NCBI GenBank assembly: GCA_046314415.1
Contig: JBKBWT010000013.1
Location: forward strand, 1 to 32,385
Origin: JADJNW01 sp046314415
Lineage (GTDB): Bacteria; Bacteroidota; Bacteroidia; Chitinophagales; Saprospiraceae
DNA length: 32,385 bases
Direction: 5' to 3'
The position numbers were made by a program, and so were the translations under genes. The notes under the pieces were generated by a model that had not been told where the DNA came from, did not search any database, and was given only the letters and a program-made list of their open reading frames with translations. Position 1 is the stretch's first letter; every line of letters begins with the position of its first letter. Shown one piece after another: positions 23,395-31,305 of this stretch.

Positions 23395-24870
23395 TTAACT
23401 CCATAGACGATCCCAGGAGCGAATATTATCCCACTCTGGTGTTGGTTTGAAATAGCTTTGATCTTCAGGATCAAGGTGCTTTTTCACCTCGTCATCATTC
23501 AATTCGACACCCAATCCCGGACGTTCCGGTACCAAGGCGAAGCCCTTCTCTATCAAAGGTTTATCTGTTTTCTTCACCAGACTTTCCCAGTAAGGCAGGT
23601 CAACAGAATGGTGCTCCAGCGAAACAAAGTTTTGGGTAGCCGCTGCGCAGTGTACGTTCGCCATGAAGGAAATCGGTGTACCGGCAAAGTGCATCGCCAT
23701 GGCAATACCTTTTTCTTCAGCGTAGTCCCCGATTTTTTTAGTCTCCAACAATCCACCGGAGCTTGCCAGGTCAGGATGTACGAGGTCAACAGCTTGATTA
23801 TCAATTAATTTGATAAATTCCTCTTTTAAATAAATGTCTTCCCCTGTTAGCAGTGGTGTTTCGATCGCATGTTTGATTTCTTTCAACTGCTCGGTGTATT
23901 TCCAAGGAATCATATCTTCGAGCCAGGCAAGGCGATATTTTTCTACTGCCCGACCGAGGCGAATGGCATTATTCAAATCAAAATGCCCGTAATGGTCAGA
24001 AGCCAAAGGAACATCATATCCAACCGCATCGCGCACACTCGCTACGTATTGTGCCATGATATCCAAGCCTTTATCGGTGATTTGAATTTGCGTAAACTGA
24101 TGCTCGGTGCCACCGTAGGTCATTTGTGTATTTTCCCATTGGCGGCTGATATCCCAGAAATTGCTGTTGGCAACTGTACCAGGAATTTTAGCCAATGATT
24201 CTACCCCAAAGTCCATTTTCAGGAACGTATAGCCTTTATTTTGAACCCGATCCTTCATTTTTGCCGCAAATTCTTCCGGGCTTTGTGCGCGCGGGGTGTC
24301 GGCATAAAGGCGCACTTTATCGCGATATTTACCGCCGAGCAATTGATAAGCCGGCACATTGTAGGCTTTCCCGGCTAAATCCCACAATGCCATTTCCACC
24401 GCGCAAACACCGCCTGCCTGACGTCCGTGGTAGCCGAATTGCTTGATTTTCTTAAAAATCATTTCCACATTGCAAGGATTCATACCCAAAATGCGGCTCT
24501 TGAGAAACAGCGCGTATCGCCAGTTCCCACCATCGCGCACTTCACCCAAGCCGTAAATACCCTGGTTAGTGTCGATGCGAATTACCGGACACCGTCCGCC
24601 CCCATTCATCACCACCGCATAACGCATGTCCGTGATTTTCAAGTCACTAGGAGCAGATGCACGATTCACTTTTGAAGTGGAATATTCCAGCGTTTCGGTA
24701 ATCGGCGAATTGATAAAAGTGCCTAATGCTAATCCGCCTAAACCAACGTTTTTGATAAAATCGCGGCGATTGTGCCCATTGCCACTGGCTTCCGAATTTT
24801 TTTCAACTGCCGTAGGTGTTGGATCGATCAAACCAAATCTTTGAAGAAATTTTTCTGATGGAGTCATCAT
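23395..24870 (-). CDS. Tat-exported enolase-superfamily (mandelate racemase subgroup) acid-sugar dehydratase
   Basis: A predicted periplasmic enzyme of 491 residues that would abstract the alpha-proton of a sugar acid and eliminate water. Residues 34-40 (NRRDFIK), followed by a hydrophobic stretch, form a twin-arginine signal behind a 33-residue polar leader. The capping domain and barrel follow. Metal ligands fall at D292, E318 and E344, with the exact 26-residue spacing of mandelate racemase; H394 and D367 match its His-Asp dyad (50 and 23 residues after the last ligand). At the second strand, K218 is kept but the second Lys of the KxK motif is Asp (KMD). Residues about 230-262 form an extra loop. 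Substrate unknown; racemase activity is the alternative. It follows the RraA gene by 112 bases. Confidence 0.85.
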   Translation of the reverse strand: MMTPSEKFLQRFGLIDPTPTAVEKNSEASGNGHNRRDFIKNVGLGGLALGTFINSPITETLEYSTSKVNRASAPSDLKITDMRYAVVMNGGGRCPVIRIDTNQGIYGLGEVRDGGNWRYALFLKSRILGMNPCNVEMIFKKIKQFGYHGRQAGGVCAVEMALWDLAGKAYNVPAYQLLGGKYRDKVRLYADTPRAQSPEEFAAKMKDRVQNKGYTFLKMDFGVESLAKIPGTVANSNFWDISRQWENTQMTYGGTEHQFTQIQITDKGLDIMAQYVASVRDAVGYDVPLASDHYGHFDLNNAIRLGRAVEKYRLAWLEDMIPWKYTEQLKEIKHAIETPLLTGEDIYLKEEFIKLIDNQAVDLVHPDLASSGGLLETKKIGDYAEEKGIAMAMHFAGTPISFMANVHCAAATQNFVSLEHHSVDLPYWESLVKKTDKPLIEKGFALVPERPGLGVELNDDEVKKHLDPEDQSYFKPTPEWDNIRSWDRLWS

Positions 24871-24898
24871 AATATAATGGATTTTAGGTTTTTAAATA

Positions 24899-24985
24899 AT
24901 GTGCTAATTTGCTGAGGTGCCGATCTGCCAATGCTACCATGTAATAAGGATCGTGTGGGCATTAGGAAATCGGCAAATTGATTTA
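24899..24985. repeat. Hairpin of 8-bp phased units after the RraA-type gene
   Basis: The left arm reads as octamers TGTGCTAA, TTTGCTGA, GGTGCCGA, TCTGCCAA. The right arm (24957-24985), read on the minus strand, contains TTTGCCGA and TTTCCTAA, starting right at the TAA stop of the RraA gene. The units match those after mutS (9904-9979). It lies between two co-directional genes and may attenuate or process the transcript. Confidence 0.75.
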
Positions 24986-25906
24986 CCAATTGCGTTCTTT
25001 CATAAAAGCGTCCAGTTCGGCGCGGGTCATCGGAAGTTTATCAGGATTGGCATTGATCCAAGCCAGGAAATCTTTTTTAATATCATCGGTCCACTGACGA
25101 TCAATCTGCCCAGGTGTGTATTTGCCTTCGCGCAGACGCTGATGTCCGAATTGATCTCGCAAAGCAACAAACTCCGAATTGATGACCAAATCATCAAGTA
25201 AATGCGGCGGGATGGCAACAATACCGCCTTTTTTCGCCAGAATCACATCACCCGGCAGCACGGTCGCCCGACCAATCCGAATTGGATTGTTGATAGAAGC
25301 CAGCATCATCTGCTGAATGTAAGAAGGATCGTACCCTTTGATCCAGGCGTTGAAACCCTCTATTTTTTCCAAGCCTTCAATATCGCGCACCGAGCCATAA
25401 AAAATAACTCCGTTTTTGGATTTGGCATAAATGGAGTTGCCGAGATTGTCACCAATCAAGGTACCATCCACGATTTTGCCGTAACTATCCGCTACATAAA
25501 TATCGCCGGGTTTGAGCACATCGATGGGCCACGAATTGGTGCCGCCGATGCGCCCTTCCTGTTCGCCCACTTTCTTGACAATGCCATCCCAATCGGGTCG
25601 AAGCGGCATGTATTGTGCCGTCACAGCCCGCCCCACCATCACCTGCTCAGGACGCATCACCATCCAGTCGCCTTCAAACTGATTGTGATAGCCTTTGTTG
25701 CGCAGATAACCCCAGGCTTCTTCAAGGGAGACATTCTTGAGCCGTTCCAGGATTTTATCACTGGTTTTCGGACGACCATCGGGCAGGCGTTCGCCTTTCC
25801 ATTCAGGTGTCAGTGCAGTGATTTGCTCTTTAGTCAACGTTATTTGCTGTGCTATTACACCACAAGTAAATAAAGTAAATAAAATGATGCTGCAAATCTT
25901 TTTCAT
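24983..25906 (-). CDS. Secreted RraA-fold protein, likely pyruvate-type aldolase
   Basis: A 307-residue protein of the RraA / HMG-CHA aldolase family. Relatives are metal-dependent enzymes that cleave 4-hydroxy-2-oxo acids to pyruvate plus a carbonyl compound, or decarboxylate oxaloacetate; others only inhibit RNase E. Here D153, R174 and D175 give the D-x20-R-D active-site pattern (D153 in IGDNLGN, then GSVRDIEG), which supports catalysis. The first 19 residues form a Sec signal peptide ending GVIA before QQ, unlike cytoplasmic RraA. An N-terminal helical extension (30-85) and a long C-terminal tail (240-307) make it larger than the usual 160-230 residues. It lies between susD and the dehydratase gene, so a shared pathway is likely. 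Confidence 0.83.
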   Translation of the reverse strand: MKKICSIILFTLFTCGVIAQQITLTKEQITALTPEWKGERLPDGRPKTSDKILERLKNVSLEEAWGYLRNKGYHNQFEGDWMVMRPEQVMVGRAVTAQYMPLRPDWDGIVKKVGEQEGRIGGTNSWPIDVLKPGDIYVADSYGKIVDGTLIGDNLGNSIYAKSKNGVIFYGSVRDIEGLEKIEGFNAWIKGYDPSYIQQMMLASINNPIRIGRATVLPGDVILAKKGGIVAIPPHLLDDLVINSEFVALRDQFGHQRLREGKYTPGQIDRQWTDDIKKDFLAWINANPDKLPMTRAELDAFMKERNW

Positions 25907-25933
25907 TATAAATTAAAACTTGGTTTTAAAAAT

Positions 25934-26151
25934 TAGAGTTAATGTAGCTTGATAATCACTTCAGTCACTTATTATACTATATATAAATATTAAATATTTC
26001 TACAATATTTATAGCAACTAAATGTTTTCTCGCAGATGCAAGCAGATCATTATGCAGCTGCTCGCAAATTACACATCATACTAGTGTCCAAGGCTGCGGT
26101 AATCTACGAGCAATTACATAAGCTAAGGATAATCAATATACATTAACTCTA
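25934..26151. repeat. 218-bp element bounded by 24-bp imperfect inverted repeats
   Basis: TAGAGTTAATGTA (from 25934), continuing to 25957, matches in inverted form the bases 26128-26151, at about 20 of 24 positions. The interior holds AT-rich runs and a GC-richer part with GCAGATGCAAGCAGATC and GCAGCTGCTCGC. It fills nearly the whole 299-base spacer between the RraA gene and susD, apart from the susD terminator. It may be a miniature inverted-repeat element or a large structured leader of the RraA transcript. Confidence 0.45.
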
Positions 26152-26167
26152 TTATATCATAATAAAG

Positions 26168-26196
26168 ACGTGTCAGATAGAAAAAACCTGACACGT
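26168..26196 (-). terminator. Strong terminator after susD
   Basis: ACGTGTCAG (26168-26176) and CTGACACGT (26188-26196) form a perfect 9-bp stem with an 11-base loop. On the minus strand the stem is followed by TCTTTATTAT. It starts 10 bases past the susD stop and would reduce read-through into the RraA, dehydratase and transporter genes. Confidence 0.85.
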
Positions 26197-26205
26197 TTGC
26201 TCATT

Positions 26206-27729
26206 TTATTTATCCCACCAGACTCTGATATCGAGTTTATCACCTCCCATGCGCCCGATGGCTTCCTGTACGTTAGCACTGTTGACGGAAAGCTCGGAGT
26301 TGGGATAAGTGAGTCGGCGAATGAAAGGTCCGGTGATGTCTTTGCCCGGGAATGGATTAGGCGTCAGTGCCGGGAAGCCGCTGCGTCGGAAATTCGCAAA
26401 AGCTTCAAATCCATTCAAGAATGAAGCAATCCAGTACTGAGTATTGATTTGTTCCAAGGCCTTGCTGCTGTCAAACGGATTTGCCATTAAATAAGCATCA
26501 ATGGAAGCTGTCGGAATGGCTACGTTAGAACCATAAGCTGCCAATTGCTCCATGTGCAGGCGCACGCCTCTGTTGTAGAAATCCGCTACATTACCACTGA
26601 TCCAACCCCGCTGAGCCGCTTCTGCCAGTAACAGTTGATTTTGAGCTGCTGATACAATAAAGAAGGGTGCGGCTAGCTTGCCCATTCGGGTGCGATCCAA
26701 CTGGCTGAAATCATAGAAACTTGCCAAACCCAACGAGGTTGCCACCGGTCCAATGCCACTATTATCATATCCCAATGGCATCCCGATTTGTACGGAAGGA
26801 TCGGTCGAAGCTTTGGCGGCTGTTTGCTCCGGACCAGATTTTGCGCCCACATAGCGCACGGCAATGGCAGCCAGACGTGGATCATTCGTGCTTTTTAAAT
26901 GGGTCACAAAAGGCGCCGTCAAATAAAAGTTATTAGCTTCGGTAGAATTTAAAGTGACACTTGCGGGATTGGTATAATTGGCATCATGGCGAACCACGGC
27001 ATTATCAGCATTGATCTCTATGACACCGCCTTGGAATGCGCGTGCTACCACTTGCTGAGCCTGAGCCGCATCTACTTTACTCAGGCGCATACCCGCGCGC
27101 AGCAGCAGCGAATTGCCAAATTTCTTCCACTGTGCAATATTGCCATTATAAAGGACATCCGCTACTTCTATTGGTTTGGCTGCATCTAAGGCAGCGGTCG
27201 CCTCCGTCAATTCTTTAATAATATCCGGGTAAATGGCTTGCTGTGCATCATACTTTGGAAAAAGAACCTGCTCCGTAAAGCCTTTTCCAGCTTCTACATA
27301 AGGAATATCCCCATAGGAGTCGGTCAAAACCATCAAAGAATAAGCTCTCATGATGCGCGCCATATTGTACAGGTTGCTCCGGGTAGGCTGATCTTTGGTT
27401 TGCGTGATGACATCCACGGAGTTGCGTACCACGTTGCGATAATAGCGCTGCCATAAGCCTTGCGTGGCAGCCCGGTTATCTTGATTGTAATTGGCACCCG
27501 TCAAAACCCCAGAGTTAGGTGAAATGATGTGCTGTACAATTCCATACTCATAAACCAGCGTATTGAAATCACCGGATGTAGTGATAATAGCATTGTTTAA
27601 CAAAAACGTAGGATTGATCGCTGTTGGCGACACCTGGTTTTCGTTGAGTTCATCAAATCCTTCATCACAGGAGGAGATGATCAACAAAAGCATAAATAAG
27701 AGTAGATTATATTGCAATATTTTTTTCAT
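26206..27729 (-). CDS. SusD/RagB-like outer-membrane nutrient-binding lipoprotein
   Basis: Surface lipoprotein that acts as the lid of the SusC transporter next door and captures the substrate. The 507-residue protein has a lipoprotein signal with Cys21 (LIISSC) and the all-helical SusD-like fold of the SusD-like_2 type. Conserved parts are QGLWQRYYRNVVRNSVDVI, the TPR-like MARIMRAYSLMVLTDSYGDIPY, NGNIAQWKKFGNSLLLRAGMRLSK, LLLAEAAQRGW and the C-terminal AFANFRRSGFPAL with RRLTYPNSE. It follows susC by 74 bases, the normal order, and ends at a strong terminator. It is similar throughout to the partial SusD at 31306. Confidence 0.95.
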   Translation of the reverse strand: MKKILQYNLLLFMLLLIISSCDEGFDELNENQVSPTAINPTFLLNNAIITTSGDFNTLVYEYGIVQHIISPNSGVLTGANYNQDNRAATQGLWQRYYRNVVRNSVDVITQTKDQPTRSNLYNMARIMRAYSLMVLTDSYGDIPYVEAGKGFTEQVLFPKYDAQQAIYPDIIKELTEATAALDAAKPIEVADVLYNGNIAQWKKFGNSLLLRAGMRLSKVDAAQAQQVVARAFQGGVIEINADNAVVRHDANYTNPASVTLNSTEANNFYLTAPFVTHLKSTNDPRLAAIAVRYVGAKSGPEQTAAKASTDPSVQIGMPLGYDNSGIGPVATSLGLASFYDFSQLDRTRMGKLAAPFFIVSAAQNQLLLAEAAQRGWISGNVADFYNRGVRLHMEQLAAYGSNVAIPTASIDAYLMANPFDSSKALEQINTQYWIASFLNGFEAFANFRRSGFPALTPNPFPGKDITGPFIRRLTYPNSELSVNSANVQEAIGRMGGDKLDIRVWWDK

Positions 27730-27803
27730 ATCTAATTAATTAAATTAATGATTTAGAATAGATTTATTAAATTTTTAAAGATTTAGTAAATCTGACTTCT
27801 ACT

Positions 27804-30800
27804 TTAGAACTTAACATTTAAATTGAATCCTAAACTTCTCGTCGTCGGTACCCCGGTTGATTCCATACCCACCAGGTTATCCGAAGAGTACCCAAATGAC
27901 TCTGGATCAATATTATCCACCCATTTTTTGAGAATCAACACGTTGTTGGCAACAAAATTGAGGCGAATGGCTTTAGCAAAGAATTTATTCGGTAACAAGC
28001 TCGTTAAATCGTAGCCCAAAGTGATCTGACGCAGTTTCCAGAAGCCGCCATCAAATACGACTGGCTCAATGAGTGCCTGCGAACGCACCACTTCCCAGTA
28101 TGGTTGTACATTAGCTTTCACCGTATTGGGTTCGCCTTTTTCATTCACGCCATTGCCGACAATACCGCCCTGCTCTCTACCCGCTAGTGTCATCTTATGC
28201 AAACCATGCCGTACCGCATTGAAATTCGTACCCGACAACATCATGTTGCCTAGCTTGAAGTCAATCAGGAAAGAGAAATTCAATTTGCCATAGCTGAACG
28301 CATTGTTAAAACCGCCGACCCACTTGGGCAGAGCGCTACCAAACGAGATCAGATCAGGTGTGCGCAGTGGCAATCCATTGGCACCAAAAACCTGGCGTCC
28401 TTGTGCATCCCGGCGGTAGCCAAATCCATAAATTTGCCCCATTTCCTGACCCACCACTTGTCTCAATTCACCATTGAAAACGTGCGTACCAACGGTGATT
28501 CGCTCACCAGGCACATCCGTCAACAGTTTTAAAACTTTTGTAATATTATATGAACCATTAAATGTAAAATCCCACTGGAATTTACCGGATTTAATCGGTA
28601 CAATATTAATCAAGGCTTCCACACCTTGGTTGCGGCTCTCGCCACTGTTGATAAGCGTATTTACAAAGCCGGAGGCATCTGAAATTTGAGCGGATACAAT
28701 CTGATCCGTGGTAATTTTGCGATAAGCCGACAGATCAAGACCCAAGCGATTGTTGAACATTTTCAACTCAATACCCACTTCCGTCTCGCCGGTGCGCATG
28801 GGTCGCAAGGATTTATTCGGAACGGTATTGCCCGAAGAGAAACCAACCGGTTGACCTGCACCCGTAACGTTCGGGAATAAATTGGCATTGATACCATAAA
28901 ACAGTACATCAGAATACGGTGGCACGTCGGTATCACTACCCACTTCGGCATAAGCCACGCGCAACTTACCAAAATCCAGCCAGCTAGGTGCTGTCTGAAA
29001 AGCATCAGAGAAAACAAAGCTGGCAGAGACAGAAGGATACAAAATACTGCGGTTTTCAGCAGAAAGCGTTGAAAACCAATCGTTTCTAATTGTACCATTC
29101 AAATACAAAAAGCGTTTGAACGAAAATTCTGCCGAACCATAGAGTGAATTCACGGCACGTTCGGATAAGCTATAAAATGGGTCTTTCACGCGTCCATTCT
29201 GGATGGTATATAAATCTCTGACCACAAAATCCGTTGCTTGAGCACTGTTTAAGTCCGAACGGCGATACATCTGGTTGCCCCCTGCGGTCAAATCCACACC
29301 AAAATCACCAAATTCACGCGTTGCCGAAATTAAAATATCGGCATTGATTTCTCTGAACCGGCGCGATTCCTGTGTAAATTGACCATTGACAAAGCCTGCC
29401 GGTGCCGGTGCCAAAGAAGCTTGTCCGGTCGGGAAGTTATTATACTCCTGATCGCGTGACCAATAATCCTGCCCAATGCGACCTTGCACAAATAACCAGG
29501 GAAGGATATTATATTTCATAGAAATATTACCAAAAATCCGATCGCGGCGCACATTATTAAACTGTTCCGCTAAAGTAAAATAAGGATTGGTACGATTTCG
29601 GAAACGGGAATAAACAAATTCATTGCCATTCGCATCATATTTTTTCTCATCCAATAAAGAAAGCGGCATCGAATTTGCCATATTATATAATGCTACCGGA
29701 ATGGTATTATCCTGGTTGCCTACGTTTGGTGGGTTTTTATTATATTCATTTGAATAATTGACGTTCCCCGATACACTTAATTTAGTAGAAAGATCATAAC
29801 TAAAGCCCAGGTTAATCGTACGGCGGTCGTAGCGGTTATTTGGAGTAATACCCAAGCTACTTAAATTAGCCAGGGACAAATTGAAGCCACCCTTCGTGCC
29901 GCCTGAAGAAAAGGTGAGTGTGTTGGTCGTATTTTGACCTGTGCGATAAAAATCCCGAATCACATTTCGTTGTGGCACATACGGCACCGTTACCCCGTCA
30001 AAGAGCACCTGTGTCATACCTGGCTGGAATTTTTCACCAAATGACCACTGACCCGAAGTTGGGTTGGGCGTGGTTGGGCGAACACCATTTTCACCTTGAC
30101 CGTATTCATATTGATAATCCGTAAAATCCAAGGGTGTTTCATTCGTGTAGTTAATGTTGTAAGTAACGCCAATACCTTGCGATTCCCCTCTGGTTTTAGT
30201 GGTTACCATGATGACCCCATCCTTGGCACGGGAGCCGTAGAGCGCCGCAGCTGCTGCGCCTTTCAAAACGGTAATATTTTCAATATCATCCGGGTTGATA
30301 CTCGACAAACCGTCGCCACCATCCGAAGTGACGCCACCGCCGCGCACGCCAACGGAGTTGTCAGCGCCCGCGTTACCTGGGTTTGTACCAAAGTTGGTGT
30401 TGTCAATCGGAATCCCGTTTACAACGATCAAAGGATTGTTCTGTCCAGAAATAGAGGACTGCCCGCGAATACGGATTTTAGAAGTACCGCCAGGACCCGT
30501 ACCCAAACCAGAGATATTGACACCTGCAATTTTACCTTGCAAGGAATTAATAAAATTAGGCGTTCGATTGATTGTAACGGCGTCTGCATCCACCGTTGTA
30601 GTGGCGTAGCCTAATTTTTTCGCTTCTTTTTTGATACCTAGCGCCGTTACAACGACTTCGTCCAGGCTCTGGGCATCTTCTTCCAAAGTCACATTCACAT
30701 TTCTTTCGTTGCCAAGTGTTACTTCAATCGTTTTAAAACCGATGTAGCTGAATACCAAGGTATTACCGGGGGAAGCGTTGACATTAAACATTCCGTCTGC

Positions 30801-30968
30801 GTCCGATACCGTACCTGTGTTTGTTTCTTTTACGGTAATGTTTACAGCAATGAGCGGAGCCCCGTCTTTGGCAGCTGTAACCTTGCCGGTCACTTGCTGG
30901 GCATTTGCTGTTATAATACAGCAAAATAGCGCAAGTAATAGAGAAAATAGTTTGGTTAGTTTCGTCAT
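27804..30968 (-). CDS. SusC/RagA-family TonB-linked outer-membrane transporter
   Basis: Outer-membrane beta-barrel that imports the ligand bound by SusD, powered by TonB-ExbBD. The 1054-residue protein starts with a signal peptide (MTKLTKLFSLLLALFC to about residue 24, ANA before QQ), then a carboxypeptidase-regulatory-like domain (about 27-100, VTGKVTAAKDGAPLIAVNI). A plug follows (about 110-235) with SLDEVVVTALGI, TPNFINSLQGKIAGVNI and the ITVLKGAAAAALYGSRAKDGVI box. The rest is the 22-strand barrel, ending TRSLGFNLNVKF. No N-terminal sigma-regulator signalling domain is evident. The ATG at 30968 begins the signal peptide; a frame opening at 31016 would add a non-signal leader. No glycoside hydrolase, ECF sigma/anti-sigma pair or hybrid sensor lies nearby. 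Confidence 0.97.
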   Translation of the reverse strand: MTKLTKLFSLLLALFCCIITANAQQVTGKVTAAKDGAPLIAVNITVKETNTGTVSDADGMFNVNASPGNTLVFSYIGFKTIEVTLGNERNVNVTLEEDAQSLDEVVVTALGIKKEAKKLGYATTTVDADAVTINRTPNFINSLQGKIAGVNISGLGTGPGGTSKIRIRGQSSISGQNNPLIVVNGIPIDNTNFGTNPGNAGADNSVGVRGGGVTSDGGDGLSSINPDDIENITVLKGAAAAALYGSRAKDGVIMVTTKTRGESQGIGVTYNINYTNETPLDFTDYQYEYGQGENGVRPTTPNPTSGQWSFGEKFQPGMTQVLFDGVTVPYVPQRNVIRDFYRTGQNTTNTLTFSSGGTKGGFNLSLANLSSLGITPNNRYDRRTINLGFSYDLSTKLSVSGNVNYSNEYNKNPPNVGNQDNTIPVALYNMANSMPLSLLDEKKYDANGNEFVYSRFRNRTNPYFTLAEQFNNVRRDRIFGNISMKYNILPWLFVQGRIGQDYWSRDQEYNNFPTGQASLAPAPAGFVNGQFTQESRRFREINADILISATREFGDFGVDLTAGGNQMYRRSDLNSAQATDFVVRDLYTIQNGRVKDPFYSLSERAVNSLYGSAEFSFKRFLYLNGTIRNDWFSTLSAENRSILYPSVSASFVFSDAFQTAPSWLDFGKLRVAYAEVGSDTDVPPYSDVLFYGINANLFPNVTGAGQPVGFSSGNTVPNKSLRPMRTGETEVGIELKMFNNRLGLDLSAYRKITTDQIVSAQISDASGFVNTLINSGESRNQGVEALINIVPIKSGKFQWDFTFNGSYNITKVLKLLTDVPGERITVGTHVFNGELRQVVGQEMGQIYGFGYRRDAQGRQVFGANGLPLRTPDLISFGSALPKWVGGFNNAFSYGKLNFSFLIDFKLGNMMLSGTNFNAVRHGLHKMTLAGREQGGIVGNGVNEKGEPNTVKANVQPYWEVVRSQALIEPVVFDGGFWKLRQITLGYDLTSLLPNKFFAKAIRLNFVANNVLILKKWVDNIDPESFGYSSDNLVGMESTGVPTTRSLGFNLNVKF

Positions 30969-31009
30969 ATGGGTTGATGCATTTAATGAAAAAATACAGG
31001 CTGCTAAAC

Positions 31010-31033
31010 TAGACAAAATTTAGGGTTTGTCTA
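31010..31033. promoter_or_regulatory. Inverted repeat upstream of susC
   Basis: TAGACAAA (31010-31017) and TTTGTCTA (31026-31033) form a perfect 8-bp inverted repeat with an 8-base centre, 41 bases before the susC ATG. It may be an operator or a leader hairpin. The 337-base spacer 30969-31305 otherwise holds only the terminator at 31224; no exact TAnnTTTG was found on the minus strand. Confidence 0.45.
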
Positions 31034-31223
31034 ATTTTATTCAATTTAAATTTTAATTAGAGTCAAGTAATCAAAATAAAGTACTGTATTAAATCGATTG
31101 TTATGTTATTTAAATATTTTTTGCACCAGACATTTCGTTTATAAAACTACTGCCTAACCCACAATATCCCTTAGGTTTGCAAGCTGCCAAACTTCATGTC
31201 CAATTTTCAGTTTTAAAAATTAA

Positions 31224-31281
31224 AACTATGAGGTAAGAAAAACGCTTAAAACATTGATAGCTAGCGCTTTACCCCATAGTT
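31224..31281 (-). terminator. Terminator hairpin after the partial susD
   Basis: AACTATGAGGTAA (from 31224) pairs with TTACCCCATAGTT (31269-31281) with one mismatch, and AACGCT with AGCGCT further in. On the minus strand the stem is followed by TTTTAATTTTT. It separates the upstream transport pair from susC. Confidence 0.75.
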
Positions 31282-31305
31282 AATTTTTAATTTATCTTTT
31301 AAAAT

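Noticed and set aside
25202..25873. 223-codon plus-strand frame opposite the RraA-type gene
   Set aside because: Composition is biased to His, Arg and Ile, as expected of an antisense shadow. It lacks recognisable domains, and the opposite frame has clear family motifs.
25934..26151. Insertion sequence in the susD-RraA spacer
   Set aside because: No transposase frame, and no target-site duplication could be seen at the ends. It is kept only as an inverted-repeat element.
30096..30614. 172-codon plus-strand frame opposite the susC plug region
   Set aside because: Shadow of susC in another frame; the opposite strand has all the plug motifs.
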